Source: Lithobates sylvaticus | Lineage: Eukaryota > Chordata > Amphibia > Anura > Ranidae | DNA: 64,000 nt | Direction of reading: 5' to 3' | Assembly: GCA_028564925.1 (NCBI GenBank) | Contig: CM053031.1 | Coordinates: 102,112,031 to 102,176,030 of the forward strand | Shown here: positions 11,711 to 24,376 of the stretch, one piece after another | Position numbering within the stretch: position 1 is the stretch's first letter | Layout of the letters: every line of letters begins with the position of its first letter | Program-made: the position numbers and the translations under genes | The notes under the pieces: generated by a model | What the model saw: the letters and a program-made list of their open reading frames with translations, nothing else | Database searches by the model: none | Told to the model about the DNA's origin: nothing

Positions 11711-13560
11711 CAACATAAATTTTTGTGCTTTTGCATTTATAAATGCTCAATGACAACAGACAGCAGTAGGTTTTGACACTACAAATGAAAGGCAAAAGTC
11801 TCACTATCCATCATTCTCATAATCGACCCTGCTGCACTGGCAAAAGTGATTTACCTGCAATAGAAGAATGTTAATACATACATCTCCAGCTGCCTAAACT
11901 GCCAAACACCGATTTGATGAAGAGTCCCCTGCAGACCAAGTCTTTTGAGAGTGTTGACCTACTGTGTGCCCTGCAGTGTTCAGTGCTTTTTGTCACATGA
12001 TTTCTCATCAACAGACCAGCGTTTGGGGGCATGGGAAGAGTAAGCATTTAGTGTAAGCATTTATGTTCTTCTTTTGCAGGTATAGTACATATCTTTTGCC
12101 AGTTGAATTTTTCCAACAGGGTCACTTTAAATGCAATCAGCACTGAAGATTTATATAGTTTGTCTTTGCGGACACCCCCCCCCCCCCCCCTTCTAAACAT
12201 ATTAATTCCCTGGCTGTCATGCTGATCCAATAGCTGCCGAATTTTCTGACTATGCAGATTTTTAGATCTGACTTCTGCCAATCAACTTGTATTTTCAGAA
12301 GAAAATCAACAACGGACAACCTTCATATTCCTTTAATTTTACACGTTTTTCTTTAAGGAAACACTGTCAAAATCAGAATTTCAAGAAAAAGTTTTAAGGA
12401 TAAAGCAAATTTACTCATTAACTGTTGTAACTGCCCCTAATGCCTTCCATTGTGTTTAGCTTGCTAGAAAATTAGTGTAGCATCAAAGGATAACAAAATC
12501 AATAGATCACTTTGAAGACCACACTCTCAGTATACAAAGTATTGATTCAAATTCTAAAAAGACCAAAACTGCATCAAGATGCACCATGGGACCACCTGGC
12601 ATTTAAAGTTAAGATCATCAACCCTGACATTGCGTACTCAAAGGGACCTATTGATCATTATTTGATGTTAGTCGACATTATATTCACATGAACTGTAACT
12701 ACAGATTGTGCAGAATGGAAATGTAATAGTGATATATTTTTCTACGGTTACAGCTACATTAAAGTGAAACCATGCTTTGTCCACGCAGGACAAAGCATCA
12801 AGTTCCCAATAATCTCTCCTCCCCAGTAGCAAATACTGTACTTACCTTCCTTGTACTCCCGTGCTGCTTCGTTTAGCCACTGGCCATGAAATGAAGCCCC
12901 TCTTTAAAATGTACAAGTTGCTGGAGTTTTAGATTCCTCTGGGCTATGGGCTTCCCATGTGGCAGCACTGATTTACATGGATGGGTAACACACTCTTCCT
13001 TACTCAAATCTACTAGGTATTTTTTTCAGCTCCTGGCACAGAACAGAATGGAGAGGGAGCAGAAGAAAGATTAGTATATAGAGCTGGAGATTTGTGTGTG
13101 TGGTAGTGGGGGGTGTGGGTAAGGGTTGAAGTGACATTAAGGCAAGCCATAGATTAATCAATTTTCTTTCCTTCCACCAAGGGTGGAAGGAAATAAAATC
13201 ACCTAAATTCCCCATCAACACATTCAATGTTGATGGGGGAATGCTTCCTGCAGCACTATTGCATTCTGCTGGAGGAGGGGCTTTCCTGGCAGGCAAAACA
13301 CAGTGATTATTGCTAGCAGCTATAGCCGCTGACTGTAATCGAATGCAGAAAAATCCAACAGGCTGGTTGTACCCAAGTCATACAACATCTCATAGGAAAC
13401 AGCCATACAGCTCCCTGTACTGTCCTGCCTATGCTCCCAAAGCTCCCCTGCTCCCCTCACTGTTGCTTCATAAAGAGCAGCGTATGTTAGTTGCAGTCAC
13501 GTGCACTGCTCTATGAATAGTACAAATTTCACACTGCACAGCATCTTGATTACAAATGCC
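11711..13560. other. No recognised gene; C-run and possible MITE fragments
   Basis: A run of about 17 C lies at 12174-12190. TTAAAGTGAAACCATGC at 12763 looks like one end of an AGTGG-type TTAA MITE, but I found no partner end. An inverted pair around the repeated AACATTGAATGTGTTG words lies near 13200-13240. Open frames here are short and show no known motif. Confidence 0.35.
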
Positions 13561-13569
13561 AGTTAAGCT

Positions 13570-15890
13570 TGTTGTGCAGAGTATTTGAATTAAGTTCCCA
13601 GAAGCTTCTTGGATGCAGAGAATACTTTACTTTCATGGAGGATTAGCAATGCATGTCTTACAGTATTAGAAACATGAAACAGGAACAAGGAGCATACAAC
13701 TACATGCACCAAGGAACGATAACACTTCCTCTAAATACATTACCATAGATACACACTACAGTGCCACCTGCTGGATAGACAGGTATAATGCCTACACTTT
13801 ATATAGTTCACTCAGTACTTTACATTACATGCTGTTGTTCTTCCAACACCCCTTCTCAACAGCATGTGCTTTGTCAAAATACATTCAGCTTCTTCTGAGA
13901 AATAATTATGACGTTCCTTCAACAATGGCTTGGTGAGTGCATCAGCAGTCATCTCCTCTGATGGGCAGTATTGAATTTCAATAACACCTTGCTCTTGATT
14001 GTCCCTCAGTAGCTGATACTTAACATCGATGTGTTTGGTCCTAGGGTTGACCCTTTATGATTGCGTAAGCTTTATACATCCAAGGTTTTCTTCAAAAATG
14101 GGAATTGGTTTTGACATGTCTATCCCAATGTCCATAAGTTGACAAATCCATATTGCTTCTTGATATGCGTGTGCTGCTGCAATGTACTATGCTTCAGTTG
14201 AAAATACATTTACTTATTTTCGACTAGACCAAATTATGGTTCCTTCCCCATACGGGAAGATGAATCTACTTGTGGATTTGCGGTCTGTACAGTGCCTGGC
14301 CCAATCAGCATCCACATATCTGACCAGTGTTGGATTCAATGTTGCTGGTAACCGTAATTTCAGCTGAATTGGGGTATTGCATCACTCTTTTTATTGCGTT
14401 CCAGTTACGCTAACAGGGAGCTGAGACTTTCCTGCATAGTATGCCCACTGTAGAGGCTATGTCTGGTCTTGTCACAGTGGCAACATATAGCAGTTTACTT
14501 TGCTCTGTGATATGTGTCATTGTTGGGTAGCAAGTTTTCTGCTTCATTGCTCTTTTGATAGCCTGGTTCCATAGTTTTTTCTTCCTTTGCATCTTGCATA
14601 TGAAATAGTTCCAAGATTTCAGAGATATTCTGAGATTGGTTGAGAAGATAACTTCCATCTTCTTCTCTATTTGGATTCCCAGATAGAAGATAGAAGCTAA
14701 TGTTCCCTAGCTCTTTGATTTCAAAATTTTCTTTCAGCTTGTGAACTTTCTGATTGTAATCCCCTTCTCGTTCAAAACAAGTTATAATGTCATCGACATA
14801 GATAAGGATGTATATCCATCTGTCTTCTTGATTCCTCGAGTAGAGACAGGGGTCTGCTTTACTTCTTGAGAATCCCTCTCTGGTAAGCACTTCATTCACT
14901 TTCTCATGCCACATCCTTGAAGATTGCTTAAGACCGTAGATGCTCTTCTGAAGTTTACACACAGGGTTGTCTCCTTGCTCAAACCCTGGTGGTTGCTCCA
15001 TGTAAAGGTCTTCTTTAATGTCTCCATAAAGGAAAGCAGTTTTAACATCTAGGTGTTTGACTTGCATGCCCTTCCCGGCTGCAATGCTAAGAAGCGATCT
15101 GATGGTAGAGTTTTTTTACGACGGTAACAAATGTTTCATCGTAGACTTCACCAATTTTTGGGAGTAATCCCCTGGCAACTAGTCTGACTTTGTATTTGTG
15201 AATATTCCCTCTTGTGTTTGACTTTACTTTGAAAGTCCACTTACTTCCTATAGTTTTGCGGTTAGGAGGGAGCTCTGTGAGTGTCCAGGTTTTATTTTAT
15301 TTAAATTACTTTAATTCTTCTTCTGCTGCCTTTCTCCATTTATTGGCTTCACGTTTTGACATTTTTTTCTTTGTTTTCCCAGGATGTTGTTTCAAGTATC
15401 CTGCATGTTTTGACAGTATATGACAGCTTGCGGGGTGGTATCCCCTTTGTAGTCCGAGTGGATCGTCTCACTTCAGGCAGTTCAGCAGGATCTGGTGGGG
15501 AACTTGGTTTAGGCATTGTGAGTTCCACCTCTTGTTCTGACTCCTGCACAGGTTTGCTTTGGTCGACCTTTTCTCTGTTCCTTTGTGAATAAGCTGGTCA
15601 TCTTCCACTAGTAAGCCTATTGTTGCTTTTGCCTGTCTATCCTTTCTATCCCAGTTCTCCGTCTCTCCATTTGTGGGTCTATCTGTATTCAGCACTTGCC
15701 TCAAGTCATCCTTGTTCAGAAACATTTCTAGTTTAAACTTCCACAGCTGGTAATTGGCATTGTTCAGCTTTGCTATTGCAAACTTCACATCTAAACCACT
15801 TGCCATCTTTCCATAGCTACATGTTGTTGTTCTTTCAACAAAGCTGAGGGAAGAAGTAAAGCAATGCCAAGTACAGGCTGACAGCATCTA
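13570..15890 (-). mobile_element. Fossil Ty1/Copia LTR retrotransposon
   Basis: Minus-strand reading shows, from 5' to 3', a Copia gag-like N-terminal region (within 15468-15887, with a NANYQLWKFKLEMFL-type motif), a pre-polymerase linker, and a Copia reverse transcriptase (14495-15067) with the family hallmarks HLDVKTAFLYGD, YGLKQS and YVDDI. RNase H-like remnants extend toward 13900. A possible LTR edge beginning TGTTGGAAG lies near 13850. The element is incomplete and broken in several places. It is clearly Copia; its age looks intermediate, judged only from how readable the reverse transcriptase remains. Confidence 0.85.
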
Positions 15891-16126
15891 CACCTAAGTT
15901 TGTAGTTCATCTCAGGAGCAAGCATGAGAGGGTGGCTATGTTCCACATAAAATGGGACCATGAAGAACGAAAGTAGCCACCCTCTAGCAGGAAGTCAAAT
16001 CAGAACATCAAAGTAATAAGAATTTGGAGATTTTGGGAGAGCTGATGGCAGAACAAGGTATATTTTTGAATTAAAAATACATAAAGGCATATATACAGCA
16101 TACGGTAGAGTTTTGTGTTACTTTAA

Positions 16127-17032
16127 CTGCCTCGCGACCACCGGCCAGGCGGCGCAGCTCTCAGGGCGGGAGGGCATCATATGACGACCTCCCCTTCTCG
16201 GCTCTCCAGGGAGCGAGCGCTTGCCGCCGGCCGCGATGTCCACCGGGGACCCGCGATTGCCCGGTAACACAGCAGGACCGTGGATGTGTGTGTGTAAACA
16301 CACACATCCACGGTCCTGTCAGAGGAGAGGAGTCGATGGTGTGTTCTCAGTATAGAGAAACACAGATCGGTCTCCTCCCCTTGTAAGTCCCCTCCCCCTA
16401 CAGTTAGAATCACTCCCAGGGAACATGTTAACCCCTTCAGCGCCCCCTAGTGGTTAACCCCTTCCCCGCCAGTCACATTTATACAGTAATCAATGCATTT
16501 TTATAGCATGGATCTCTGTATAAATGTGAATGGTCCCAAAAATGTGTCAAAAGTGTCCGAAATGTCCTCCGCAATATCGCAGTCACCATAAAAATCGCAG
16601 ATCGCCGCCATTACTAGTTTAAAAAAATATAATAATAAAAATGCTATAAATCTATCCTCTATTTTGTAGGCGCTATAAGTTTTGTGCAAACCAATCAATA
16701 TACGCTTATTGCAATTTTTTTTTACCAAAAATATGTAGAAGAATACGTATGGGCCTAAACTGAGGAAAAAAATGTTTTTTTATATATTTTTTGGGGATAT
16801 TTAGTATAGCAAAAAGTAAAAAATATTGTTTTTTTTTTAAACTTGTCACTTTTCTTTTGTTTATAGCGCAAAAAAGAAAAAACACAGAGGTGATCAAATA
16901 CCACCAAAAGAAAGCTCTATTTGTGGGGACAAAATGATAACAATTTCATCTGGGTACAGTGTTGTATGACCGCGCAAATGTCATCCAAAGGCTTGGTCAG
17001 GAAGGGGGTGAAAATGCCCTGTATTGAGGTGG
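16127..17032. mobile_element. piggyBac-like non-autonomous element, near full length
   Basis: Flanked by TTAA at 16123-16126 and 17033-17036. The right end is GAGGTGG and the left end CTGCCTCGCG. Non-coding. Landmarks shared with the other copies include CATTTATACAG, GCCGCCATTACTAG, CAAACCAATCAATATACGC and AAATACCACCAAAAGAAAGC. This is the cleanest copy in the window and can serve as the family reference. It contains an internal hairpin near 16280-16315 (TGGATGTGTGTG with its inverted partner). Confidence 0.75.
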
Positions 17033-17036
17033 TTAA

Positions 17037-18853
17037 ACTATGGAAAACGAGTATAAAATAAAAATTGTATGTAAACACATGATTAAAGTGTTTGCTATTT
17101 AATCCAGTTATACAGTATAGCCATTAAAAGTGATTAAATGTATTTTTAAATAGCTACTCAATCTGTCTTTGTATTAGCTTCCTGTAATCTTCTAGCATTT
17201 AGACCGGGAAAGGTAGACAGAGTTCTGTAAGCTAGTATCTGTTTGGATTCTAAAACTGACTGAACAGAGATTAACGTTTAGCATTTTTGACAGGTAAGAT
17301 ATCTTACTCCTATGTATTTTAACTACACTTACAATTTACTTTCTTTTTTGAATATTGAGAAATACCAGTGGGATAGTTACACATGTCAGAGACTGCACTC
17401 TGCTCTAGAATTTCTTTGGATAAACTAAATCTAAATTTAAAGCTGGAACCAATTACTGCCTCTGGTTTTTGTGCTCATTTGCATAGCATTACCCATAATT
17501 CCTATTACATTTAGCTAATCTCTTCCAAATTGAATCTCGGCTCAGCAGACGCACACTGAGCTGAGGCCTTTGTGTTGGATAAAGTGCAGTATGTGGATAG
17601 GTCACAAAATCACACATCAGGACTCTCCCACCTTAAGCCTTCTTAGGAGAGGTTTTTGGTTGTTAATGTTATCACATCGTCCTCCTCATTTGTCCTGCAA
17701 GCTAAGAATTAGTTTTATAAATATTTATGCACAGTAATTATTGCACAGAGAATGTTTGTTGTGGCTTCTCCTGCCAGAAATGGCAGTAATGTATTGCAGC
17801 AAATATCCAGTACACATAGCTCCAGGCTTGCAGGAAATTACAAATTATTTACTGAATTGTATTTAGGAAACAGTCCAAAATATCGTTCAGGAAACCGCTG
17901 CACATACAGGCAACTTGCAACTAAAATACAATGGAGATAAACTTTAAAAAGTAAGGTTTAAAGAGAATCAGTCAGCAAAGGGCATTTGTAAGATTCTGAA
18001 TCTTATAACTGTGCAGCTTTAACTCTCCCGAATAAAGTTTGCTTTTATTTCCTTGTATTCCTTTCTTGTCTGAGCAGAAATTACAGCTCAGTATTAGGAA
18101 ATAAGGCTCCCATGGAGACTTTACCCCCTTGCCTATCAAAAGTGACAGAACAAAAGGGTAAAACTGCCAATAAGCAAATCATTTATAATCAAAGCACTGC
18201 TTTTAATATATCACAGTTTGTAAGTGTTTGTAAGGGGAAGCTCCATTTGTTTGCTTCCTCCCCCCCCCTCAACTGCCACATTTGGCACCTTTCAGGGGGG
18301 GGGGGGGGGAGCGGATACCTGTCAAAACCAGGTACCCACTTTCACTTCCAGGTAAGATCACTGCACTTCCAGGTACCAGCATCTACTTCCAGGTAAGATT
18401 GCTTGTGCAGCGATCTACGCAATTTCCAGCCCCTCCTCACTCACCCCCCCGACTGCCTTCTGAGAGATACACAGGTCCCAGAAGACTGCGAGACCATTCA
18501 AAAAGCACATGCACAGTAGGAAAAAGGCTGTGAAGCTGCAAGGCTTTAGTTGCGGTTTCCCTTAGTGAAGATGCCGGCGCCTGCACCTGGAGCCGACGGA
18601 CAGATTAGCTTCGGGTGCCGACATTGTGGGATCATTGGACAGTTAAGTGTCCTTATATTAAAAGTCAGCAGCTACAGTACAGTAGCTGCTGACTTTTATT
18701 TTTTTTCCCCAGGCTGGAACGCCTCATTAACATTGAGCTCAGGGTAGGTTCAGCTCAGGAATGAGATAGGATGATCTTATATCCGACACTTCGGTTTTGA
18801 CAGGGACAGAATACAAGTAAATATTAAAATATCAACTAATCTCCAAGAGATAC
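17037..18853. other. Mostly unique sequence; possible conserved block at 17440-17750
   Basis: No gene recognised. Bases 17440-17750 are non-repetitive with an octamer-like ATTTGCAT and AT-rich homeodomain-like words. A G-run lies at 18295-18309, and a short hairpin at 18660-18700 pairs AAAAGTCAGCAGCTAC with its inverse. Confidence 0.3.
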
Positions 18854-19136
18854 AGGGATAGATTTACTAAAGGCAAATTGTGCACTTTGCAAAATGCAGT
18901 TGCATTCTGCAAGAGCAGTTGCTTCAGAGCTTAGTAAATGAGCAGAAACTTTGCAGACTTCCATCACCCAATCATATGCAAGGAAAAATGCTTTTTTTTC
19001 CCCCTTGCATGTGATTGGGTATTCTTTGCAAAGTGAAGTTTTACCTCATTTACTAAGCTCTGTAGCAACTGTACTTGCAGATTGCAACCACACTTTGCAA
19101 AGTGCACAGTTTAAATGCCTTTAGTAAATCAACCCC
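18854..19136. mobile_element. Palindromic MITE (GATTTACTAAAGG family)
   Basis: The ends GGGATAGATTTACTAAAGGC and, inverted, GGGGTTGATTTACTAAAGGC pair with each other. Internal halves carry inverted copies of TTTGCAAAGTG and CATTTACTAAGCTC. The whole 283 bp folds on itself. A second copy lies at 53398-53651 and a half copy at 53127-53262. Confidence 0.75.
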
Positions 19137-19252
19137 AAAGCTTCACCATTATAACCATGCAAGAATTGAGATTCAAATCATTACAGTCTGCTTTCAAAGG
19201 ATATGGGAGAAACAGCCTACTTATCTAATCTCTTTGGTTTTCTGTTATTTAA

Positions 19253-19660
19253 AGTGGATGTAAACCCCATTCATGAAATTTGACCTGGGCACATCTTTCT
19301 GTAGTGTTTACTTATCTCTCTCCAAAGATAATTTGTACCAAAATGGTTCATAGAAATAGATTAGCAGACAGCTGTTCTATTCACAGCACAGCTCTGCACA
19401 TTTCTTCCTTCCTCTGCTTATGTGGAGGGGGGGGAGTGCCTTTCCTCCAATCAGCTGTCACACAGTGTATGCCAAGAATCCACACCTAGCAGTGGAACAG
19501 GAAGAGAAAATTCTAACCTGATGTGCTCTTTCTAAACAGTATATAAAGATGAAGACAGCAGATATCCAAGTAATAGTTATGTAGGGAGATTTTTTTCCAT
19601 CCCTGTGTATCATCTGAGGCTGTTCACTTCACTGGGTATATGTGAGGGTTTACATCCACT
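19253..19660. mobile_element. TTAA-flanked MITE (AGTGGATGTAAA ends)
   Basis: Flanked by TTAA at 19249-19252 and 19661-19664. Terminal inverted repeats are AGTGGATGTAAACCC and GGGTTTACATCCACT. Non-coding; the ends are related to those of the 4597, 40540 and 54837 elements. Confidence 0.75.
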
Positions 19661-19839
19661 TTAAAGCTTCTGTATACTAGATCACTCTTTTCTGAAAATA
19701 GTTTTAAACTGAGGGTAGGTGAGAGGCGCCAGTTCTTTGTTGAAACTAAAATGCCTTGGTTCGGCAGCTTTCCACAAAACAGGGGTCTTCCCAATCAAGT
19801 ATGTCAAAAGACTTGAGTAGTCTATATATTTTTATAAAA

Positions 19840-19980
19840 ACAGGAGGAGAGACAAACACATGTCGTAAGTGCCCAAGTATGTATTTTAATGATCCACAAA
19901 TGACAAAAGCATAAACACAATAATCCAATGCGTTTTGGGGGTCAAAAATCCCCCCTTCAGAGCTTTAACTCATATCAAGG
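19840..19980 (-). repeat. Dispersed repeat, inverted partner of 20712-20815
   Basis: Read on the minus strand it contains AAGGGGGGATTTTTGACC, then GCTTTTGTCATTTGTG and ATCATTAAAATACATACTT. The same order occurs on the plus strand at 20712-20815. The sequence is of the tail type that ends many amphibian interspersed repeats; I cannot assign a class. Confidence 0.5.
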
Positions 19981-20030
19981 GGGTCTCTACTACATAAGTG
20001 TTGGAAAGGCTGTGTAATGCTGACACTGTA

Positions 20031-20457
20031 AAGCCCCATACACACGGTCGGATTTTCCGATGGATTCTGTCCTATCGGACAATGTTGTCGGAAATTTCGA
20101 CCGTGTGTAGGCACCATCGGACATTTTCCATCGGATTGTCCGACGGACAAAGTTGTATCTCCTGCTCTAAAAATTTTCCGACAACAAAGTCCGATCACAC
20201 CAATTCCGATCGTGTGTAGCGAATTCCGACGGACAAAGTGCCACGCATGCTCAGATTACATTACAAGACCAAAGCTATTGGCTACTAGCCTCTACGTAGT
20301 CCCGTCGTAGGCAACAAACGTCACCACGTTCAGAATGATCGGATTTTCCGACAACTTTGTCCGACCGTGTGTATGCAACACCAGTGTCGGACTAAATCCG
20401 TCGGACCAAATCCGATGGATTTGGTGGTCGGATTTTCCGACCGTGTGTATGGGGCTT
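20031..20457. mobile_element. Harbinger-derived MITE
   Basis: Terminal inverted repeats AAGCCCCATACACACGG and CCGTGTGTATGGGGCTT, with TA on both edges (or TAA and TTA if one base is taken from each end). It carries ACGCATGCTCAG 212 bases from its left end and TAGTCCCGTCGTA 160 bases from its right end. In the complete Harbinger the same two words lie 211 and 169 bases from the corresponding ends, so this is best read as an internal-deletion derivative of that lineage. Repeated TCCGAC and GTCGGA words are candidate binding sites. Confidence 0.75.
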
Positions 20458-20490
20458 TAGAGAGATCCCCCTTGCTATGAATGATACAGC

Positions 20491-20665
20491 AGGGTTGATT
20501 TTCTAAAGCTGGAGAGAAAATCTGGTGCAGCTCTGCATAGAAACCAATCAGCTTCCATTTTTTTTTTGTGAAAGCTTAATTGAACCAGCCAACGTTAGAA
20601 GCTGATTGGCTACCATGCAGAGCTGCACCATATTTTACACTCTCCAGTTCTATTAAATCAACCCC
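20491..20665. mobile_element. Palindromic MITE (CTGGTGCAGCTC family), uninterrupted
   Basis: The ends AGGGTTGATTTTCTAAAGC and, inverted, GGGGTTGATTTAATAGAAC pair. Internal inverted copies of ATCTGGTGCAGCTCTGCAT lie on either side of a short A/T-rich centre. This is the intact relative of 2969-3384. Confidence 0.7.
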
Positions 20666-20711
20666 ACAGTGTACTCAAGTTGCCATTGTTTGAGTTTAGC
20701 AGTGACAGATG

Positions 20712-20815
20712 TTAAAGCCTTGATGAAGGGGGATTGTTTGCCCCTCATAGGCACATTGGCTTCTTGTGGTTATACTTTTGTCAATTGTGTATCATTAAAA
20801 TACATACTTAGACTC
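20712..20815 (+). repeat. Dispersed repeat, inverted partner of 19840-19980
   Basis: It shares, in order, TGATGAAGGGGGATT, CTTTTGTCAATTGTGTATC and ATTAAAATACATACTTAG with the minus strand of 19840-19980. The class is not known to me. Confidence 0.5.
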
Positions 20816-22005
20816 TGTCTTATTAAGCATTTTTGAAGATCCTTCTGGTTTGAATATTGACTGAAAATTCTGCTAGTTTAGAAGTCTAAACACAAAAATT
20901 ACCAACTGAAGACACAAGTACAACATAAATTCTAATATGTATACCTTACTGTATTTATGCAGAACAAAGACCACCCCATTCCAATTATGCATAGCCCTGA
21001 TCATTCAGGAATACATTCTTCACACCACTGATCTGATTTCACTGCCTTCATTCACTACTTTTCAAACTCAGTGTATATGGAGAGGAAGGCTGTGGCACAC
21101 ATAATAAAAGACAGAGACTGTAGTCCTACCAAGGGGCACTTTCAAAGCCCTGCTTAATTTGGATGCAAAACATCAAGGGAAATGATATTAAATGTAACCT
21201 GAACTCTAGACAATAAGTAAAATCAATTAGTGAAGTACTAAAGCTAATTAGTGCTAGAGTCCGAAAATCCATTCAATTTAGCTTAGTGTAAATTTCAATC
21301 AATTAAAGACGGATTTAACAAACTCTCTCTACGTCTGGCGGAGACTATGCTTCTTATTACAAAAGTTTGTATGGTGTATGCACCCTCTCTTGCTCACCAA
21401 ATGACATCAATAGGCCAACAAAGGGTTAAGTTATTTATATGTGGTCAGCACATTCACAAGCTCATAAATCGGTGTTCCCAGAATACAATATTACAAGAAA
21501 CAAGGTGATTTTAGGCAACTGACACACTTCAGCTGTGACTGTATGAAAAACAATAACCATTATAGCCAGATAGCAAGTGAGATGTGTCCTCCCGACCCTC
21601 CCTACACACAGCAAGACCCAAGACCTAATTTTCAATTCTGATCGTAGAGTACTTTACAAAAAAAAAAAAAATACATTCAGTTCAATTGATATTTTAGTTG
21701 AGAATTCTTAAATTTTTAAAAAACTAACAGGAGTTGCAACATTTCCCCATTGTGTCCTTATTGCAGAGTTTTCTCTTGTGTCACTGGGTATGGGAAGAGG
21801 AGAACTTTACCAACAAGGGCACAGAAAGCAATAAAAAACACTTTATTTGTCAGAATGGGGAAGGATTAGGACCTTTGCCAGGTTTTTGTTGCTGTTTGTA
21901 TTCATCTCTCATACTATTTGCTGTTTCATCAGGAAAAAAGTAAGGGTACATTTTCCCAACATAAATCCAGACAACAAAAAAAATGACATAGTTAAATAGT
22001 AGGTG
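20816..22005. other. No recognised feature
   Basis: Unique-looking sequence with a short A-run at 21659-21672. No credible open frame or element end seen. Confidence 0.4.
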
Positions 22006-22311
22006 AAGTTGAAGAAAGGCAACCTATGTGTGTGATTATATGTCAGTATTACATTGTATATCCCTGTATGTTGTGGTCATTCAGGTGCTTATCTAATAGT
22101 TTTTTGAAACTATCGATGCTTCCTGCTGAGACCACCGCCTGTGGAAGGGAATTCCATATCCTTACCGCTTTTACAGTAGAAAACCCTCTATGTAGATTAA
22201 GGTAAACCTCTTTCCTTCTAATTTTAATGAGTGGCTACGTGTCTTGTTAAACTCCAGTCCGCGAAAAAGTTGAATCCCTATTTTGGGGTCACCAGTACGA
22301 TATTTATAAAT

Positions 22312-23463
22312 TCAAATCATATCCCCTCTCAAGCGTCTCTTCTCCAGAGAGAATAAGTTCAGTGCTTGCAACCTTTCCTCATACCTAATATCCTCCAGAC
22401 TCTTTATTAGCTTTGTTGCCCTTCTTTGTACTCGCTCCATTTCCAGTACATCCTTCCCAAGGACTGGTGCCCAGAACTGGACAGCATACTCTAGGTGTGG
22501 CTGGACCAGAGTCTTGTAGAGCAGGAGAATTATCATTTTATCTCTGGAGTTGATCCCCTTTTTAATGCATGCCAATATTCTGTTTGCTTTGCTTGCAGCA
22601 GCTTGGCATTGCATGCCATTGCTGAGCCTATCATCGGTAGGACCCCCAGGTCCTTTTCCATCCTAGATTCCCCCAGAGGTTCTCCCCCCAGTGTATAGAT
22701 TGCATTCGTATTTTTGCCACCCAAATGCATTATTTTACATTTTTCTACATTAAACCTCATTTGCCATGTAGTTGCCCACCCCATTAATTTGTTCAGATCT
22801 TCTTGCAAGGTTTCCACATCCTGCGGAGAAGTTATTGCCCTGCTTAGCTTAGTATCATCTGCAAATACAGAGATTGAACTGTTTATCCCATCCTCCAGGT
22901 CGTTTTATGAACAAAATAAATAGGATTGGTCCCAGCACAGAACCCTGGGGGACCCCACTACCCACCCCTGACCATTTCCCATTCATCACCACCCTCTGAA
23001 CTCGCCCTTGTAGCCAGTTTTCAATCCATGTACTCACCCTATGGTCCATGCCAACGGACCTTATTTTGTACAGTAAACGTTTATGGGGAACTGTGTCAAA
23101 TGATTTTGCAAAATCCAGATACACCAGGTCTACGGGCCTTCCTTTATCTAGATGGCAGCTCACCTCCTCATAGAAGGTTAATTGATTGGTTTGGCAAGAA
23201 TGATTCTTCATGAATCCATGCTGATTACTGCTAATGATACTGTTCTCTTTATTAAAAAAAAGTACCCTCGGATGCAAGCCATCTGGTCCCGGTGATTTAT
23301 TAATGTTAAGTTTCCCAAGTCTAATTTTAATTCTGTCCTCTGTTAACCATGGAGGTGCTTCCTGTGATGTGTCATAAGGATAAACACTGCAGTTTTGGTT
23401 GCTGAAACCTCCCGATTCCCTTGTGAAGACTGAGGAGAAGAATAAATTCAATACCTTTGCCAT
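22312..23463 (-). pseudogene. CR1 reverse transcriptase region (broken)
   Basis: Frames 22855-23463 and 22312-22817 together cover palm motifs A (LDFAKSFDT), B-type (GVPQGSVLGP) and C (FADD, at about 22853-22865 in another frame), followed by the conserved QRRATKLI and EERLQALNLFSLEKRRLRGDMI-type C-terminal motif. At least one frame change separates the fragments, and the start of the domain is missing. Antisense frames such as 23485-23955 are shadows. Confidence 0.85.
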
Positions 23464-23959
23464 CTCTCCATCCTTTGTAACCAGATGTCCTTCCCCATTC
23501 TTTATGGGGCCAATATGGTCTGTCCTCCCTTTTTTACTGTTTACATACTTTATGTGACTTTCGTGTTCTATCTTAGGTGTCCTAAGTGCACCCTTACATT
23601 TCTTGTTGCATTCTTTATAAAGTCTGATGATGATCCCTCAACCTTGTATTTTTTGAAGGCCTTCTCCTTTGCTTTTATATGCATTTTTACATTGGAGTTG
23701 AGCCATCCAGGACTTTTGTTTGCTCTTTTAAATGCATTACCTAATGGGATGCATTGGCTAATTCCCTTATTTAATATGCTCTTAAAGCAAACCCATCTCT
23801 CCTCTGTGTTCTTTGTTCCCAAGATTTTATCCCAATTCATGTCTTCTAGCAAGGTTCGTAGTTTAGGGAAGTTGGCTCTTTGGAAATTCAGTGTCTTTGT
23901 ATTCCCCTTATGTTTCCTGTTCTGTCCACCCTACTTCTATTCTGATAACCTGTAAGGTT

Positions 23960-24376
23960 TTGTAATTTACATAAGACAATCATATGTGGAGTACAGGCAC
24001 ATCTAGTCTTCTCTTTTGGTATTGCTTCAGTTCTGTTTTATTTGATTTCCTGTATGTGTAGTTAAGGAAGTTGTTAGTACGCATGGAATTCTGGGTAGAA
24101 TATTCACAGGAAGTGAACCAGTCACCATTTTTACAAGACATTGCAAGAGGCAAGACATGTCTTTCTCAATCCATCGTCATCACCCCTTAGAGAACTTAAA
24201 AAGTATGTTTTTACTATCTGATCCTATATTGTATATCGTTGTTTCTGCAATGTATGCTGTATTGTATGCAATATTGTACTTATTGAGGTCTATTACTGTT
24301 ATTTTGTAGTTTCACCTGGCTTGTTCTAATAAAACTGAGATCAAAGAAATATTGTATCTGAAGTTATTGGGACAAG
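23960..24376. mobile_element. LTR-like insertion inside the CR1 LINE
   Basis: About 417 bp interrupt the CR1 endonuclease-to-polymerase linker. The sequence has a TATATTGTATAT box-like motif, an AATAAAACTGAG polyadenylation-like signal and a short U5-like end, the layout of a solo LTR. AAGGTT occurs just outside both edges (23954-23959 and 24377-24382) as a candidate 6-bp duplication. I see no TG...CA certainty and no internal region, so the family is unknown. Confidence 0.5.

Noticed and set aside
23485-23955. 156-codon plus-strand frame
   Set aside because: Antisense to the CR1 coding region.
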